From Solirubrobacteraceae bacterium (lineage in GTDB: Bacteria; Actinomycetota; Thermoleophilia; Solirubrobacterales; Solirubrobacteraceae), in the NCBI GenBank assembly GCA_017882375.1, contig JADGPP010000012.1:1-54435 (forward strand): a DNA stretch of 54,435 bases, written 5' to 3'. The notes under the pieces were generated by a model. It was not told the origin of the DNA. It saw only the letters and a program-made list of their open reading frames with translations, and made no database searches. This document shows positions 18,600 to 28,886 of this stretch, piece after piece. The position numbers were made by a program, and so were the translations under genes. Within the stretch, counting starts at the first letter, position 1. Every line of letters begins with the position of its first letter.

Positions 18600-18867
18600 C
18601 GCCGGTTCCCTTCGTTGCATTGATTGACTTCGTCTGAGGCCTGGCTTTCGTCGCGAGCTTCAACTCGTGAACCTCGTTCCGGCCGGCATGCTGGCGTTGC
18701 AGACGCCGCACCTCCGCCAGCAATCGACCGTTCTCCATGCGAAGCCGCGTGGCTTGTCGGCGGGCGCTGGCGAGCTCCTGGGCAAAGACCGGCACAATCG
18801 TGCGCAAGCTGTGCAGACGATCGAGCAGGTGCTCGCGATCTCTCTGGTCTTCGACCTCCGGTGACAC
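18562..18867 (-). CDS. Small coiled-coil protein overlapping hsp20
   Basis: A 101-residue protein that I do not recognise. Residues about 8-62 form a continuous amphipathic, Leu/Arg/Glu-rich helix (REHLLDRLHSLRTIVP, then LASARRQATRLRMENGRLLA), predicted coiled coil; the tail is basic and polar. The GTG start at 18867 has an excellent AGGAGG ribosome site six bases upstream, which makes it a genuine gene rather than a chance frame. It overlaps the start of hsp20 out of frame by 38 bp, so the two are probably made together. It could be an Hsp20 partner or a regulator; both are guesses. Confidence 0.7.
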   Translation of the reverse strand: MSPEVEDQRDREHLLDRLHSLRTIVPVFAQELASARRQATRLRMENGRLLAEVRRLQRQHAGRNEVHELKLATKARPQTKSINATKGTGDVQCADQMARLG

Positions 18868-19002
18868 TCCTCACCTCCTCCTGATTGCACATCGGTGGGG
18901 AAGAAGATGGTCCCGCCGGACGGCCCGCCGTGCCATCCGCTGATCGCCCCCTGCGCCAGCGGGTTTTCCACATGAGCGCACCGGAACCGTGCAGCGCTTA
19001 TC

Positions 19003-19028
19003 CGCGCAGAGCACGGATGCGCCCGCCC
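19003..19028 (+). promoter_or_regulatory. Candidate operator between coiled-coil/hsp20 and DUF5335/usp genes
   Basis: GCACGGATGC (19011-19020) is identical to the copy at 15341. With ATCCGCGC just upstream it makes a near-perfect dyad with a 3-nt spacer. The stretch GAGCACGGATGCGCCCG also matches 33067-33083, apart from a 2-nt insertion there. It lies between divergent genes, 88 bp before the plus-strand ATG and about 140 bp before the minus-strand GTG. Confidence 0.45.
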
Positions 19029-19044
19029 GTGCGCGACTGGATCA

Positions 19045-19086
19045 TTGGCCTTGATCTCTTCGTCAATGGCCTTGATCTCTTCGCCC
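19045..19086. repeat. 21-bp in-frame tandem duplication upstream of DUF5335 copy 2
   Basis: Copies at 19045-19065 and 19066-19086 match at 18 of 21 positions and share TGGCCTTGATCTCTTCG. On the plus strand they add possible in-frame starts (TTG, ATG) upstream of the chosen ATG. On the minus strand they read EEIKAID-EEIKAND, a heptad. No ribosome site is visible before them. Confidence 0.7.
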
Positions 19087-19107
19087 ACCGATGAAACGGG
19101 GTTTCGC

Positions 19108-19602
19108 ATGTGCACGACCAGGCAATCGCTGGCACCAGAGAGGTGGGGGGAGTTCTTCGACGGGCTGGTCGCGACCGACGGTCCCTCGCTGGTTGCGGTG
19201 GAGGTCGTCCGCAAGCGGCCGGCCGAGCAGCGCATCGGGATGCCGCGGACGCTTTCGCAGATCGGCTATGACCTCGACCGCGACGTGCTGAAGCTCACCT
19301 CGGGGGCCCTCGATGAGAACGACGCCGGCGTGCTGCGCCATTTCATACACGAGCCTCTGACGATCAGCGTCGAAGATCGTGCACCGCACGGACCCCTGCT
19401 GATCCTGGTTTGCGATGCGACCGGGGTGCGGACGCGGATACGTCTACACGCGCGCGCCTGCACGCGGACACAAGCCGATCTGCGGCGAGCCACCTGTCGC
19501 GCAGCCGGGCGCACGCGGCGCAGGCCGTGCAGCTCGCATCTCCTGACGACGAGCAGCAGCGCAACGGCTCGTCGCGCATGCCGACAGGGCACGAGCGCAT
19601 GA
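19108..19602 (+). CDS. DUF5335 family protein (copy 2) with Arg-rich C-terminal extension
   Basis: A 164-residue protein. Residues 1-115 match copy 1 in layout: RWGEFFDGLVATDGPSLVAVE, QIGYDLDRDVLKL, RHFIHEPLTISVED and DATGVRTRIRL. The remaining 50 residues are Arg/Thr/Ser/Cys-rich and unlike anything in copy 1. That could be a frameshifted 3' end or a lineage-specific tail. The stop overlaps the next ATG (ATGA), which argues that the present frame is the translated one. In-frame TTG 19045 and ATG 19066 in a tandem repeat are alternative starts. Confidence 0.68.
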   Translation: MCTTRQSLAPERWGEFFDGLVATDGPSLVAVEVVRKRPAEQRIGMPRTLSQIGYDLDRDVLKLTSGALDENDAGVLRHFIHEPLTISVEDRAPHGPLLILVCDATGVRTRIRLHARACTRTQADLRRATCRAAGRTRRRPCSSHLLTTSSSATARRACRQGTSA

Positions 19603-20447
19603 GCAGGCCCGAGACGACGTACGCGCGGGCTCCCGGGTCCGGCCGGGCGTTCGCAGACGTCCTCTGCGCGGTCGACGGAACCCGCCGCAGCTACACGGCC
19701 GTCGAGCAGGCCGCGGTGCTCGCGGGTCCGACAGGGAGGCTGACCCTGATGGCCGTGACCGCCGTCGCCGGGGCGGGTGCCTACCGGTCGGCCGCGATCG
19801 ACCCCAAGCGGGTCAACTGGATTCTCGATCGCGCTGCGCAGATCGCCGAGCGCGCGGGCGTCGACTGCGAGCGAGTCGTCGATCCGGGCGGTCCGCCGTC
19901 CGCCGAGATTCTCCGGGCGGCCTCGGCGCACGAGCTGCTGGCGCTCGGGGCGCCCGCGATGTCCTGGCTCGGCGGCGCGCTCGTGGGCGACGTAGCCTTC
20001 GAGACGATGAAGTCGTTTACGACGCCGCTGCTGATGGCCCGGCCGCCCGAGGCCGCGCGGCCGTTCGCCGAGCGCATCCTCGTGGCAAGCGACGCGCTGG
20101 AGGAGTCAGACCGGGTCGTCGAGCTCGCCGGTCGGCTCGCGTTCGAGCAGGGCTCGAGCGTGGTGCTGGTGCATGGCGGCGCCGACTCGCCGGAGCTGCC
20201 CGCTCGTCTGCAGGCGCAGGCGCACGAGCTGGAGCTGCTGCTGCCCGCCAGAAGCGAGGCGTTGCTCGAGCCCGCGGGCGCGCGAGAGGCGATCCTCGAC
20301 GCCGCGCGCAGCAGAGAGGCCTCGTTGATCGTGATCGGCAGTCGCCGGCGCAGCTCCGAGCACGCCCTGGGAAGTGTCAGCAGGCGCATCGTGCACGATG
20401 CGCCCTGCTCGGTGCTGCTCGTGCCGCCCGAGGACCCGCCGCGCTGA
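19599..20447 (+). CDS. Universal stress protein, tandem domains, degenerate ATP motif
   Basis: A 282-residue tandem Usp protein (domains about 20-148 and 158-278). The C-terminal domain ends IGSRRRSSEHALGSVSRRI, where the G-2x-G-9x-G-S ATP motif has lost its second Gly and two spacer residues, so ATP binding is doubtful. The first domain has LGAPAMSWLGGALVGDVAF, also non-canonical. The ATG at 19599 overlaps the DUF5335 stop. It is followed 26 bp later by the APH/P-loop gene, the same pairing as Rv2005c-Rv2004c in M. tuberculosis. Confidence 0.87.
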   Translation: MSRPETTYARAPGSGRAFADVLCAVDGTRRSYTAVEQAAVLAGPTGRLTLMAVTAVAGAGAYRSAAIDPKRVNWILDRAAQIAERAGVDCERVVDPGGPPSAEILRAASAHELLALGAPAMSWLGGALVGDVAFETMKSFTTPLLMARPPEAARPFAERILVASDALEESDRVVELAGRLAFEQGSSVVLVHGGADSPELPARLQAQAHELELLLPARSEALLEPAGAREAILDAARSREASLIVIGSRRRSSEHALGSVSRRIVHDAPCSVLLVPPEDPPR

Positions 20448-20473
20448 CGCCGCGCGGGTCGAGGCGGAGGGCG

Positions 20474-22084
20474 ATGACCAGCTCATCGATCGGTCAGGCG
20501 CGCCCGCAACAGAAAGAGCTTGGCGACCCCGATCTGCTGCGCGCGCTCGCCACCGCGGAGCTGTTTCCCGGCGCCGGCTCTGTCGCGATGCACGAGACGC
20601 ATGCGTCGTGGGTGTTCGTGGCGGGCGGCCGCGCATTGAAGGTGAAGAAGCCCGTCGCACTCGGCTTCCTCGACTACAGCACGCTGTCGCGACGGCTGCG
20701 CGCCTGCCGCGAGGAGGTGCGCGTCAACCGGGCGCTGGCCCCGGACATCTACCTGGGGGTGCGGGCGATCGTCAGGGACCTCGGCGGTTTTCGCCTGGCG
20801 CCAGAGGACGCCGCCGAGGCGGTCGAGTACGCGGTCGAGATGAATGGCTACCGTGAGCAGGACACGTTCGCCGGCCTGATCGCGGTCGGCTGCCTCGAGC
20901 GCAAGGACATCGTCGCCGTGGCCCGCGTGCTGGCCGACTTTCACCGCTCGGCCGAGGTCGTGCGCGATTGGGGGCCACAGCGAGCGCTCGCTCGCTGGCG
21001 GCAGAACATCGAGGAGCTGGCGCGAACCGAGCACCCGGCGGAATGGTCGCTGGAGGCCTCGGAGCTCTTCGGCGATGCCTTCGTCAAGGCGCGCCAATCG
21101 GAGCTGCGCCAGCGCGCGCTGATGGGACTCGCGCGCGACGGCCACGGCGACCTGCGCTGCGAGCACGTGCTCGCCCGGCCGGCGGTCAGCGTGGTCGATC
21201 GCATCGAGTTCGATCCGAGCCTGCGCCGCATCGACGTCGCGGCCGACCTGGCATTCCTGACGATGGATCTGGAGGCGCTGGGCCACCGCTGGGCTGCCCA
21301 CGAGCTCGTCGATGCCTATCGCGATTGCGGGATCGACCCCGCCAGCGAGGCGCTGCGCTGCTTCTACGCCGCGCACTGCGCGCTGGTTCGCGCGAAGGTG
21401 GCCCTGATCTCCGCGTCTGAGCGCACCGGCGCAGCGCGCGAGGCCCAGTGGCAGGCGGCGCAGCAGCTGTGGTCGCTGAGCCAGCGCCTGTGCTGGCGCG
21501 CGCGCAGGCCTCTCGCGCTCGTGATCTGCGGGCCGGCCGCGAGCGGCAAGTCGGTGCTCGCCGAGGAGCTGGCCAGGCACTCGGAGCTGCCGGTCGTCTC
21601 CTCCGATGCCGTGCGCAAGCGTCTGGCGGGTCTCGAGCCTTCACAGCCGGCGAGCCCGGAGCACTACACCGACGACTTCACGCGCGCGACCTATGCGCGG
21701 CTCGCGCGCGATGCGCTGGACGCGCTGCAGGACTGCGGTGGAGTTCTCGTCGACGCGACCTGCCGCACGCGCCGCTCACGCGAGCCGCTGCTGAGCGGCC
21801 TGCGGGCAGCCGGCGCAACAGTCCTGCTGGTGCGCTGCGAGATACCGCTGGAGATCGCGCTGGCCCGTGTCGAGCGACGGCTGAGCCAACCGGGACACGT
21901 GTCCGATGCAACGCCGGAGATCGTCGAGCGCCAGCACCGCGACTTCGACGAGCCGGCGGGCGATGGCGTGGTGCGCCTGGACACGTCGCTGTCCCTGGAC
22001 GCGCAGGTCGCCGAGCTCGCGCGTGCGGTGGATCGCGCACTGCCCGTGCGTGCCGAGGACAGCGCGGCGAAATCCGGTCCGTAG
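20474..22084 (+). CDS. Bifunctional aminoglycoside-phosphotransferase-like/P-loop kinase (Rv2004c-like)
   Basis: A 536-residue two-domain protein. Residues about 20-335 form an APH-like kinase fold with LKVKKPVALGFLDYST (the Lys-bearing strand), the catalytic loop HGDLRCEHV near 222 and the metal-binding region IEFDPSLRRIDVAADLA. Residues about 345-525 form a P-loop kinase with Walker A GPAASGKS and a VDATCRTRRSRE segment. The same architecture is seen in DosR-regulated Rv2004c. Substrates of either domain are unknown, and antibiotic resistance should not be inferred. It probably forms an operon with the usp gene upstream. Confidence 0.87.
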   Translation: MTSSSIGQARPQQKELGDPDLLRALATAELFPGAGSVAMHETHASWVFVAGGRALKVKKPVALGFLDYSTLSRRLRACREEVRVNRALAPDIYLGVRAIVRDLGGFRLAPEDAAEAVEYAVEMNGYREQDTFAGLIAVGCLERKDIVAVARVLADFHRSAEVVRDWGPQRALARWRQNIEELARTEHPAEWSLEASELFGDAFVKARQSELRQRALMGLARDGHGDLRCEHVLARPAVSVVDRIEFDPSLRRIDVAADLAFLTMDLEALGHRWAAHELVDAYRDCGIDPASEALRCFYAAHCALVRAKVALISASERTGAAREAQWQAAQQLWSLSQRLCWRARRPLALVICGPAASGKSVLAEELARHSELPVVSSDAVRKRLAGLEPSQPASPEHYTDDFTRATYARLARDALDALQDCGGVLVDATCRTRRSREPLLSGLRAAGATVLLVRCEIPLEIALARVERRLSQPGHVSDATPEIVERQHRDFDEPAGDGVVRLDTSLSLDAQVAELARAVDRALPVRAEDSAAKSGP

Positions 22085-22193
22085 TAACGCGCAGGCGCCC
22101 GGCGGAGAGATCCCGATGGCCCGATCGTGCGTCGGTTCTAGCGTCGTGGAGTGAACTGCTCACCACATAGAACGACGACGGGAGATGCACGAG

Positions 22194-23735
<1,542 letters not shown>

Positions 23736-23744
23736 GAAGGCGGG

Positions 23745-23801
23745 CAGAAGCCGCCGAGGCTCCCCGGGGCCGGATGCGCCCTGGGGCCTCGGCGGAATCT
23801 G
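23745..23801 (+). terminator. Strong GC-rich hairpin after aldehyde dehydrogenase
   Basis: CCGCCGAGGC (23751-23760) pairs perfectly with GCCTCGGCGG (23786-23795), extended outside by CAGA/TCTG and inside by a CCC/GGG pairing. No T run follows, which is common in high-GC actinobacteria. It probably insulates the hydrogenase operon. Confidence 0.6.
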
Positions 23802-23828
23802 CTTGCGCTTATCCGTGCCAAGCGCAAG
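23802..23828. promoter_or_regulatory. Perfect inverted repeat just upstream of hydrogenase operon
   Basis: CTTGCGCTT (23802-23810) and AAGCGCAAG (23820-23828) form a perfect 9-bp inverted repeat around ATCCGTGCC. The loop contains the reverse of the GGCACGGAT core seen in other promoters here. TATCCG inside it could be a -10. It ends nine bases before the hydB ATG, so it is either an operator over the start site or an mRNA hairpin that limits translation. Confidence 0.5.
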
Positions 23829-23837
23829 ACTCCACCG

Positions 23838-24980
23838 ATGAGCGAGACCGACCGCTACACACTGGAGCGGGAGGCCTTCGACGAGCTGTTCGCGGCGCTT
23901 GCTCGGCGCGGGTACACGGTCGTCGGCCCGACGGTGCGCGATCAGGCGATCGTCTACGACGAGATCGCCTGCAGCGCCGACCTGCCGCTCGGCTGGACCG
24001 ACGAGCAGGACGGCGGGCACTACCGGCTGCGGCGCCGCGACGATCAGGCGCTGTTCGGCTACAACGTCGGACCGCACTCGTGGAAGCGCTACCAGCTGCC
24101 GCCGGAGGTGCGCCTGTGGCGCGCGCGCCGCGACGAGCACGGCGGCCTGAGCGAGCTCGCCGAGGCTCCCCGTGAGCCGCCGCGCTACGCCTTCCTGGGC
24201 GCGCGCTCCTGCGAGCTGCACGCGATGGGCATCCTCGACCGCGTGCTGGTCGGCGGCGCTCATCCCGATCCCGCCGATCGCGCCCGGCGCGAGGACGTGC
24301 TGGTCATCGCCGTCCAGTGCGCGCAGGCCGGCGGGACGTGCTTCTGCGTCTCGATGGGCACGGGCCCAACGGCCGACAGCGGCTTTGACATCGCGCTGAC
24401 CGAGGTGCTCGACGGTGCCCGTCACTACTTCGTGCTCGAGGTCGGCAGCGAGCGTGGCGCCGACGTGCTCGGTGATCTTCGCCATGCGCGTGCCCAGGAC
24501 GACGAGCGCGAGGCGGCGGCGGGCGCACATGCGCGCGCGGCCGCGCAGATGGGTCGCGAGATCGACGTCACCGACATCCGCGAGCTGCTCTACCGCAACT
24601 ACGAGAACCCGCGCTGGGACGACGTCGCCGAGCGCTGTCTGTCGTGCGGCAACTGCACGATGGTCTGTCCGACGTGCTTCTGCACGACCGTCGAGGACGT
24701 CACCGATCTCGCCGGCGAGCACGTCGAGCGCCATCAGCGCTGGGACTCGTGCTTCACGATCGACTACTCGAACATCCACGGCGGCGCCGTGCGCGCCAGC
24801 ACGCGCTCGCGCTACCGGCAGTGGATGACGCACAAGCTCGCCACCTGGATCGATCAGTTCGGCAGCTCGGGCTGCGTCGGCTGCGGGCGCTGCATCACGT
24901 GGTGTCCGGTGGCGATCGACATCACCGAGGAGGCTCGAGCGATCCGCGCGAGCGAGGAGACCGGCGATGCAGGGGCTTGA
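23838..24980 (+). CDS. hydB: Group 3b NiFe hydrogenase (sulfhydrogenase) beta subunit, 4Fe-4S ferredoxin-like
   Basis: A 380-residue iron-sulfur subunit. Two C-terminal 4Fe-4S sites are visible: [16 protein letters not shown] (near 269) and [12 protein letters not shown] (near 345). The N-terminal two thirds match HydB/AsrA-like electron-transfer subunits ([19 protein letters not shown]). It would relay electrons between the FAD subunit and the small subunit in the cytosol. It is the first gene of a co-directional operon with overlaps at nearly every junction. A GTG- or upstream-start alternative is not needed. Confidence 0.9.
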   Translation: MSETDRYTLEREAFDELFAALARRGYTVVGPTVRDQAIVYDEIACSADLPLGWTDEQDGGHYRLRRRDDQALFGYNVGPHSWKRYQLPPEVRLWRARRDEHGGLSELAEAPREPPRYAFLGARSCELHAMGILDRVLVGGAHPDPADRARREDVLVIAVQCAQAGGTCFCVSMGTGPTADSGFDIALTEVLDGARHYFVLEVGSERGADVLGDLRHARAQDDEREAAAGAHARAAAQMGREIDVTDIRELLYRNYENPRWDDVAERCLSCGNCTMVCPTCFCTTVEDVTDLAGEHVERHQRWDSCFTIDYSNIHGGAVRASTRSRYRQWMTHKLATWIDQFGSSGCVGCGRCITWCPVAIDITEEARAIRASEETGDAGA

Positions 24981-25434
24981 GGAGCTGATCGCCGCCTCGC
25001 CGGTGTTCGCCGGCCTGTCCCCGGCGCACCTGCAGCTGATCGCCGGGTGCGGCGCCAACGAGCACTTCAGCGCCGGCGCGCGGCTGTTTGCAGAGGGGGC
25101 TCCCGCCGATCGCTTCTTCCTGATCCGCGAGGGCGCGGTCGCGCTGGAGGTCGACGCTCCCGGTCGCGGCGCGCTGGTGATCGAGACGCTGCAGCGCGGT
25201 GAGGTGGTCGGCTGGTCGTGGCTGTTTGAGCCATACCTGTGGCAGTTCGATGGCCGAGCGGTCGCGCCGACGCGCGTCGTCGCCTTCGACGGCGCGTGCC
25301 TGCGCGGCAAGTGCGAGGCCGACCACGAGCTCGGCTTTCAGCTGATGCGGCGCTTCGCCGCCTCTGTGATCGAGCGCCTGCAGGCCACGCGCCTGCAGCT
25401 GCTGGACGTCTACGGTCATGCTCGGCTCGACTGA
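24967..25434 (+). CDS. Stand-alone cyclic-nucleotide-binding-like domain protein within hydrogenase operon
   Basis: A 155-residue protein that is only a CRP-type beta-roll domain with a C-terminal helix; there is no helix-turn-helix. Aligned to [14 protein letters not shown] (78-88) replaces GDFIGELGLFE, so the Glu that contacts the cAMP ribose is Trp83, while the phosphate-contacting Arg is kept (Arg97 in GRAVA). Canonical cAMP binding is therefore doubtful. It overlaps hydB by 14 bp and ends 25 bp before the chosen hydG start, so it is stoichiometrically tied to the hydrogenase. It may be a regulatory subunit; that is inference. Confidence 0.82.
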   Translation: MQGLEELIAASPVFAGLSPAHLQLIAGCGANEHFSAGARLFAEGAPADRFFLIREGAVALEVDAPGRGALVIETLQRGEVVGWSWLFEPYLWQFDGRAVAPTRVVAFDGACLRGKCEADHELGFQLMRRFAASVIERLQATRLQLLDVYGHARLD

Positions 25435-25459
25435 GGCCGTCGGCCCCGAGGTCGGGCCG

Positions 25460-26269
25460 ATGGTGCCGCAGCCGTTCGTGGTCGCGGCCAAGCGGCGCGA
25501 GACCGTCGACACCTGGACGCTCGAGCTGCAGCCGAGCGGGGGAGAGGGGCTGGCGTTCGCACCGGGGCAGTTCACGATGCTGTCGGCCTTCGGCGCCGGC
25601 GAGGTGCCGATCTCGATCAGCGGCGATCCGAACGCCAGCGGCCCGCTCGTGCACACCGTCAGGTCGGTCGGGCTGGCGACCGAGGCGATCTGCGCGGCGC
25701 CGGTCGGCGAGGTGCTCGGCGTACGCGGTCCGTTCGGCCGGCCGTGGCCGGTGGCGGAGATCGCCGGCTCCGACGTGCTGGTCGTCGCTGGGGGGATCGG
25801 TCTGGCGCCGCTGCGCCCGGCGATCCTCGCGCTGCTGGCCGATCGCGAGCGCTACGGGCGCATCGTGCTGCTCTACGGCGGCCGGGCGCCCGATCAGCTG
25901 CTGTACCCCGGCGAGCTGGAACGGTGGTCGGAGCTCGGGCTGGACGCGGCCGTGACCGTCGACAGCGCCGGGCCGGAGTGGCTCGGCCATGTCGGCGTCG
26001 TGCCACGGCTCGTGCGCCGCGCCGGCTTCGACGCCGCGCGCGCCGTGGCGCTGCTCTGCGGGCCCGAGGTGATGATGCGCTTCACGGTTTCCGCGCTCGC
26101 CGCGCGCGGCGTGGACAGCGAGCGTGTGTACGCGTCGATGGAGCGCAACATGCAGTGCGGCATCGGGCATTGCGGGCACTGCCAGCTCGGACCCACGCTG
26201 GTGTGCCGCGACGGGCCGATCTACCCGTGGAGCGAGCTCGCGCCGTGGCTGGCGATCAGGGAGCTGTGA
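25460..26269 (+). CDS. hydG: Group 3b hydrogenase gamma subunit, FAD/NAD(P)-binding reductase
   Basis: About 269 residues, of the ferredoxin-NADP reductase-like HydG family. FAPGQFTML (flavin binding), the pyridine-nucleotide site [14 protein letters not shown] and the C-terminal 2Fe-2S Cys set [17 protein letters not shown] are all present. It would exchange electrons with NAD(P)H. ATG 25460 has GAGG nine bases upstream and gives the family N terminus MVPQPF; ATG 25418, in frame and overlapping the previous gene, is the alternative. Its stop overlaps the hydD start (TGATG). Confidence 0.92.
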   Translation: MVPQPFVVAAKRRETVDTWTLELQPSGGEGLAFAPGQFTMLSAFGAGEVPISISGDPNASGPLVHTVRSVGLATEAICAAPVGEVLGVRGPFGRPWPVAEIAGSDVLVVAGGIGLAPLRPAILALLADRERYGRIVLLYGGRAPDQLLYPGELERWSELGLDAAVTVDSAGPEWLGHVGVVPRLVRRAGFDAARAVALLCGPEVMMRFTVSALAARGVDSERVYASMERNMQCGIGHCGHCQLGPTLVCRDGPIYPWSELAPWLAIREL

Positions 26270-27051
26270 TGAGCACTCCGCGCAGGCAGACGCTGGCCGT
26301 GTGGAAGTTCGCCTCCTGCGACGGCTGTCAGCTGAGCCTGCTCGACTGCGAGGACGAGCTGTTGCTGCTTGCCGATCGCCTGCAGATCGCCTACTTCCTG
26401 GAGGCCACCAGCGCGACGGTCGAGGGTCCCTACGACATCTCGATCGTCGAGGGATCGATCACCACCGCGCACGACGCCGAGCGCATCCAGGAGGTTCGCC
26501 GCAGCTCGCGCGCGCTGATCACGATCGGCGCCTGCGCGACCGCCGGGGGCATCCAGGCGCTACGCAACTTCGCCGACGTGGAGGACTTCACGCAGATCGT
26601 CTACGCCGAGCCCGACTACATCTCGACGCTGGCGACCTCGACGCCGATCAGCGCGCACGTGCCGGTCGACTTCGAGCTCCACGGATGCCCGATCAACAAG
26701 CAGCAGCTACTCGAGGTGATCGCCGCCCAGCTCGCCCGCCGCCGGCCGCGCGTGCGCGCGCACAGCGTGTGCGTGGAGTGCAAGCGCCGCGGAACCGTCT
26801 GCGTGATGGTCGCCCACGGCACGCCGTGCCTCGGCCCCGTCACCCACGCCGGCTGCGGTGCGATCTGCCCGGCCTACGACCGCGGCTGCTACGGCTGCTA
26901 CGGGCCGATGGAGGCTCCGAACACCGCGGCCTTGAGCCGACAGATGAGCCAGCAGGGCTCCGACGAAGTGGACCTGGTGCGCGTGTACCGCACCTTCTAC
27001 GCCGGCGCCGAGCCGTTCCGGCGGGCAGGCGAGGCGCATGAGCGAGGATAG
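26269..27051 (+). CDS. hydD: Group 3b NiFe hydrogenase small (delta) subunit
   Basis: A 260-residue small subunit. The proximal-cluster Cys set is visible: [16 protein letters not shown] (near 15-30), IGACATAGG, the region near LHGCPINK, and later Cys residues in [11 protein letters not shown] and [15 protein letters not shown] that serve medial and distal 4Fe-4S clusters. There is no Tat signal peptide, consistent with a cytosolic enzyme. It pairs with the large subunit encoded downstream (14-bp overlap). Confidence 0.94.
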   Translation: MSTPRRQTLAVWKFASCDGCQLSLLDCEDELLLLADRLQIAYFLEATSATVEGPYDISIVEGSITTAHDAERIQEVRRSSRALITIGACATAGGIQALRNFADVEDFTQIVYAEPDYISTLATSTPISAHVPVDFELHGCPINKQQLLEVIAAQLARRRPRVRAHSVCVECKRRGTVCVMVAHGTPCLGPVTHAGCGAICPAYDRGCYGCYGPMEAPNTAALSRQMSQQGSDEVDLVRVYRTFYAGAEPFRRAGEAHERG

Positions 27052-28342
27052 GCAGCGACGAGTGATCCGCACCGACCTGCTCGCGCGCGTGGAGGGCGAG
27101 GGGGCGATGTACGTGAGGATCGACGGACGCCAGGTCGCCGAGGTCAAGCTGCGCATCTACGAGCCGCCACGCTTCTTCGAGGCGTTCCTGCGGGGCAGGG
27201 CGTTCACCGAGGCCCCCGACATCACGGCGAGGATCTGCGGGATCTGCCCGATCGCCTACCAGATGAGCGCAGTGCGGGCGATGGAGGACGCGTGCGGCGT
27301 CGCGATCGACGACGGTCCGCTGCGCGACCTGCGCCGGCTGATCTACTGCGGCGAGTGGATCGAGAGCCACAGCCTGCACGTGTACATGCTCCACGCGCCG
27401 GACTTCCTCGGCTACGCGGGCGCCGTCGAGATGGCTCGCGACCACCGCGAGATCGTCGAACAGGGTCTGCAGATGAAGAAGATCGGCAACGCCCTCATGG
27501 CCCTGGTCGGCGGACGCGAGGTCCACCCGATCAACGTCCGCGTCGGCGGCTTCTATCGCGCCCCGACCGTCGCGCAGCTGCGATCGCTGCGCGAGCCGCT
27601 GCTGCGGGCACGCGAGACGGCGCTGGCGACGGTCCGCTGGACGGCGCAGCTGCCGTTTCCCGAGGTCGAGCGCGCGCCCGAGCTGGTCGCGCTGGCGGAT
27701 CCCGGCGGCTACCCGATCGACCTCGGGCGGATCGTCTCAGACGCCGGCCTGGACATCGCGGCGCACGAGTTCGACGAGCACTTCATCGAGGAGCACGTCG
27801 AGCACTCAAACGCCCTGCACGCGCGCATCCGCGAGCGCGGCAGCTACCTGACGGGCCCGCTGGCGCGCTACGGCCTCTGCTCGGGGCAGCTGCGACCGCT
27901 CGCTGGCGAGGCTGCGCGCGAGGCCGGGCTCGGGCCGGTCTGTCGCAATCCCTTCCAGAGCATCGTCGTGCGCGCGGTGGAGCTCGTGCAGGCCTGCGAC
28001 GAAGCGCTGGCGATCGTCGAGCGCTACGAGCTGCCCGACGCACCCGCCGTCGAGGTCGTCCCGCGGCGGGCGACCGGACACGGCGTCACCGAGGCGCCGC
28101 GCGGCATGCTCTACCACCGGTATGAGATCGACGATGACGGCACGATCCTCGATGCCCGAATCGTGCCGCCGACATCGCAGAACCAGCTGGCGATCGAGGA
28201 GGATCTGCGCGCCGTCGTCGAGCAGGAGCTGGACCTGCCCGACGACGAGCTCTCGCTGCGCCTGGAGCAGGCGATTCGCAATCACGATCCGTGCATCTCC
28301 TGCGCGACGCACTTCTTGAAGCTGACAGTCGACCGTGGCTGA
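27038..28342 (+). CDS. hydA: Group 3b NiFe hydrogenase large (alpha) subunit
   Basis: A 434-residue catalytic subunit. The NiFe ligands are in [13 protein letters not shown] (about 64-76) and DPCISCATH near the C terminus (about 416-424). About ten residues (FLKLTVDRG) follow the final His and would be cut off by the maturation protease encoded next. In family terms it is the bidirectional NADP-coupled, O2-tolerant group 3b, also called sulfhydrogenase. A 3b enzyme (Hyd3) belongs to the DosR regulon of M. smegmatis. No hyp accessory genes other than the protease are in the window, so they must be elsewhere. Confidence 0.95.
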   Translation: MSEDRQRRVIRTDLLARVEGEGAMYVRIDGRQVAEVKLRIYEPPRFFEAFLRGRAFTEAPDITARICGICPIAYQMSAVRAMEDACGVAIDDGPLRDLRRLIYCGEWIESHSLHVYMLHAPDFLGYAGAVEMARDHREIVEQGLQMKKIGNALMALVGGREVHPINVRVGGFYRAPTVAQLRSLREPLLRARETALATVRWTAQLPFPEVERAPELVALADPGGYPIDLGRIVSDAGLDIAAHEFDEHFIEEHVEHSNALHARIRERGSYLTGPLARYGLCSGQLRPLAGEAAREAGLGPVCRNPFQSIVVRAVELVQACDEALAIVERYELPDAPAVEVVPRRATGHGVTEAPRGMLYHRYEIDDDGTILDARIVPPTSQNQLAIEEDLRAVVEQELDLPDDELSLRLEQAIRNHDPCISCATHFLKLTVDRG

Positions 28343-28832
28343 GGCGCGGGCGCGCGCGACGGTCGTGATCGGCGTCGGCAACTCGCTGCGCCACGACGAC
28401 GCGGCCGGGCTTGAGGCGGTGCGCCGGCTGCGCACGCGCGCCGAGCGGGCAGGGGTGGTCGTGTGCGAGCAGCAGGGCGAGTGCCTGGGGCTGCTGGCGC
28501 AGTGGGAGGGCGCCGGGGCGGTGGTCCTCATCGACGCGATCCACTCCGGTCGCGCGCCGGGCACGATCGATCGTCTCGACGCGTCAGCGACGGCGCTGCC
28601 CGCGGAGCTCGTCGGCTCCTCCTCCACGCACGCGGTGGGCATCGGCGAGGCGATCGAGCTCGCGCGCGCGCTCGATCGCCTGCCGGCGCGCGTCGTCGTG
28701 TTCGGCGTCGAGGGCCGCTGCTTCAGCGCCGGCGAGGGTCTCTCAGAGCAGGTGCGCGCGGCGATCCCCGCGCTCGCCGACGCGGCCGTGCAGGAAGCCC
28801 TGCGCCTGGCCGGTCGATCGGCGACCGGTTGA
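28335..28832 (+). CDS. Hydrogenase maturation endopeptidase
   Basis: A 165-residue HycI/HoxW-type protease that starts at GTG 28335, overlapping hydA by 8 bp. [20 protein letters not shown] (residues near 12-31) holds the Glu/Asp expected near the Ni-binding site, though the family Asp/Glu spacing is slightly altered; DAIHSG carries the second acidic ligand and [16 protein letters not shown] the His. It should remove the C-terminal tail of HydA after nickel insertion. It is the last gene of the operon. Confidence 0.92.
   Translation: MAEARARATVVIGVGNSLRHDDAAGLEAVRRLRTRAERAGVVVCEQQGECLGLLAQWEGAGAVVLIDAIHSGRAPGTIDRLDASATALPAELVGSSSTHAVGIGEAIELARALDRLPARVVVFGVEGRCFSAGEGLSEQVRAAIPALADAAVQEALRLAGRSATG
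28810..28828 (+). terminator. Hairpin at end of hydrogenase operon
   Basis: CCGGTCG (28810-28816) pairs perfectly with CGACCGG (28822-28828) around a 5-nt loop. It sits within the last codons of the protease gene and before the convergent gpmI end. There is no T run; candidate terminator only. Confidence 0.35.
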
Positions 28833-28886
28833 CGCTTGAGCGCCTGAGCCTGCTCGTGCCCGAGGGGTCGCCGGGCGCCGCGACGC

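Noticed and set aside
18660-19235. Minus-strand frame containing the heptads EEIKAID-EEIKAND
   Set aside because: The heptads come from the 21-bp duplication. The rest is not protein-like, and its 3' half overlaps the better-supported coiled-coil gene in another frame.
20474-22084. Aminoglycoside resistance phosphotransferase
   Set aside because: The APH-like domain is fused to a P-loop kinase and lies in a stress operon, as in Rv2004c; there is no evidence for drug modification.
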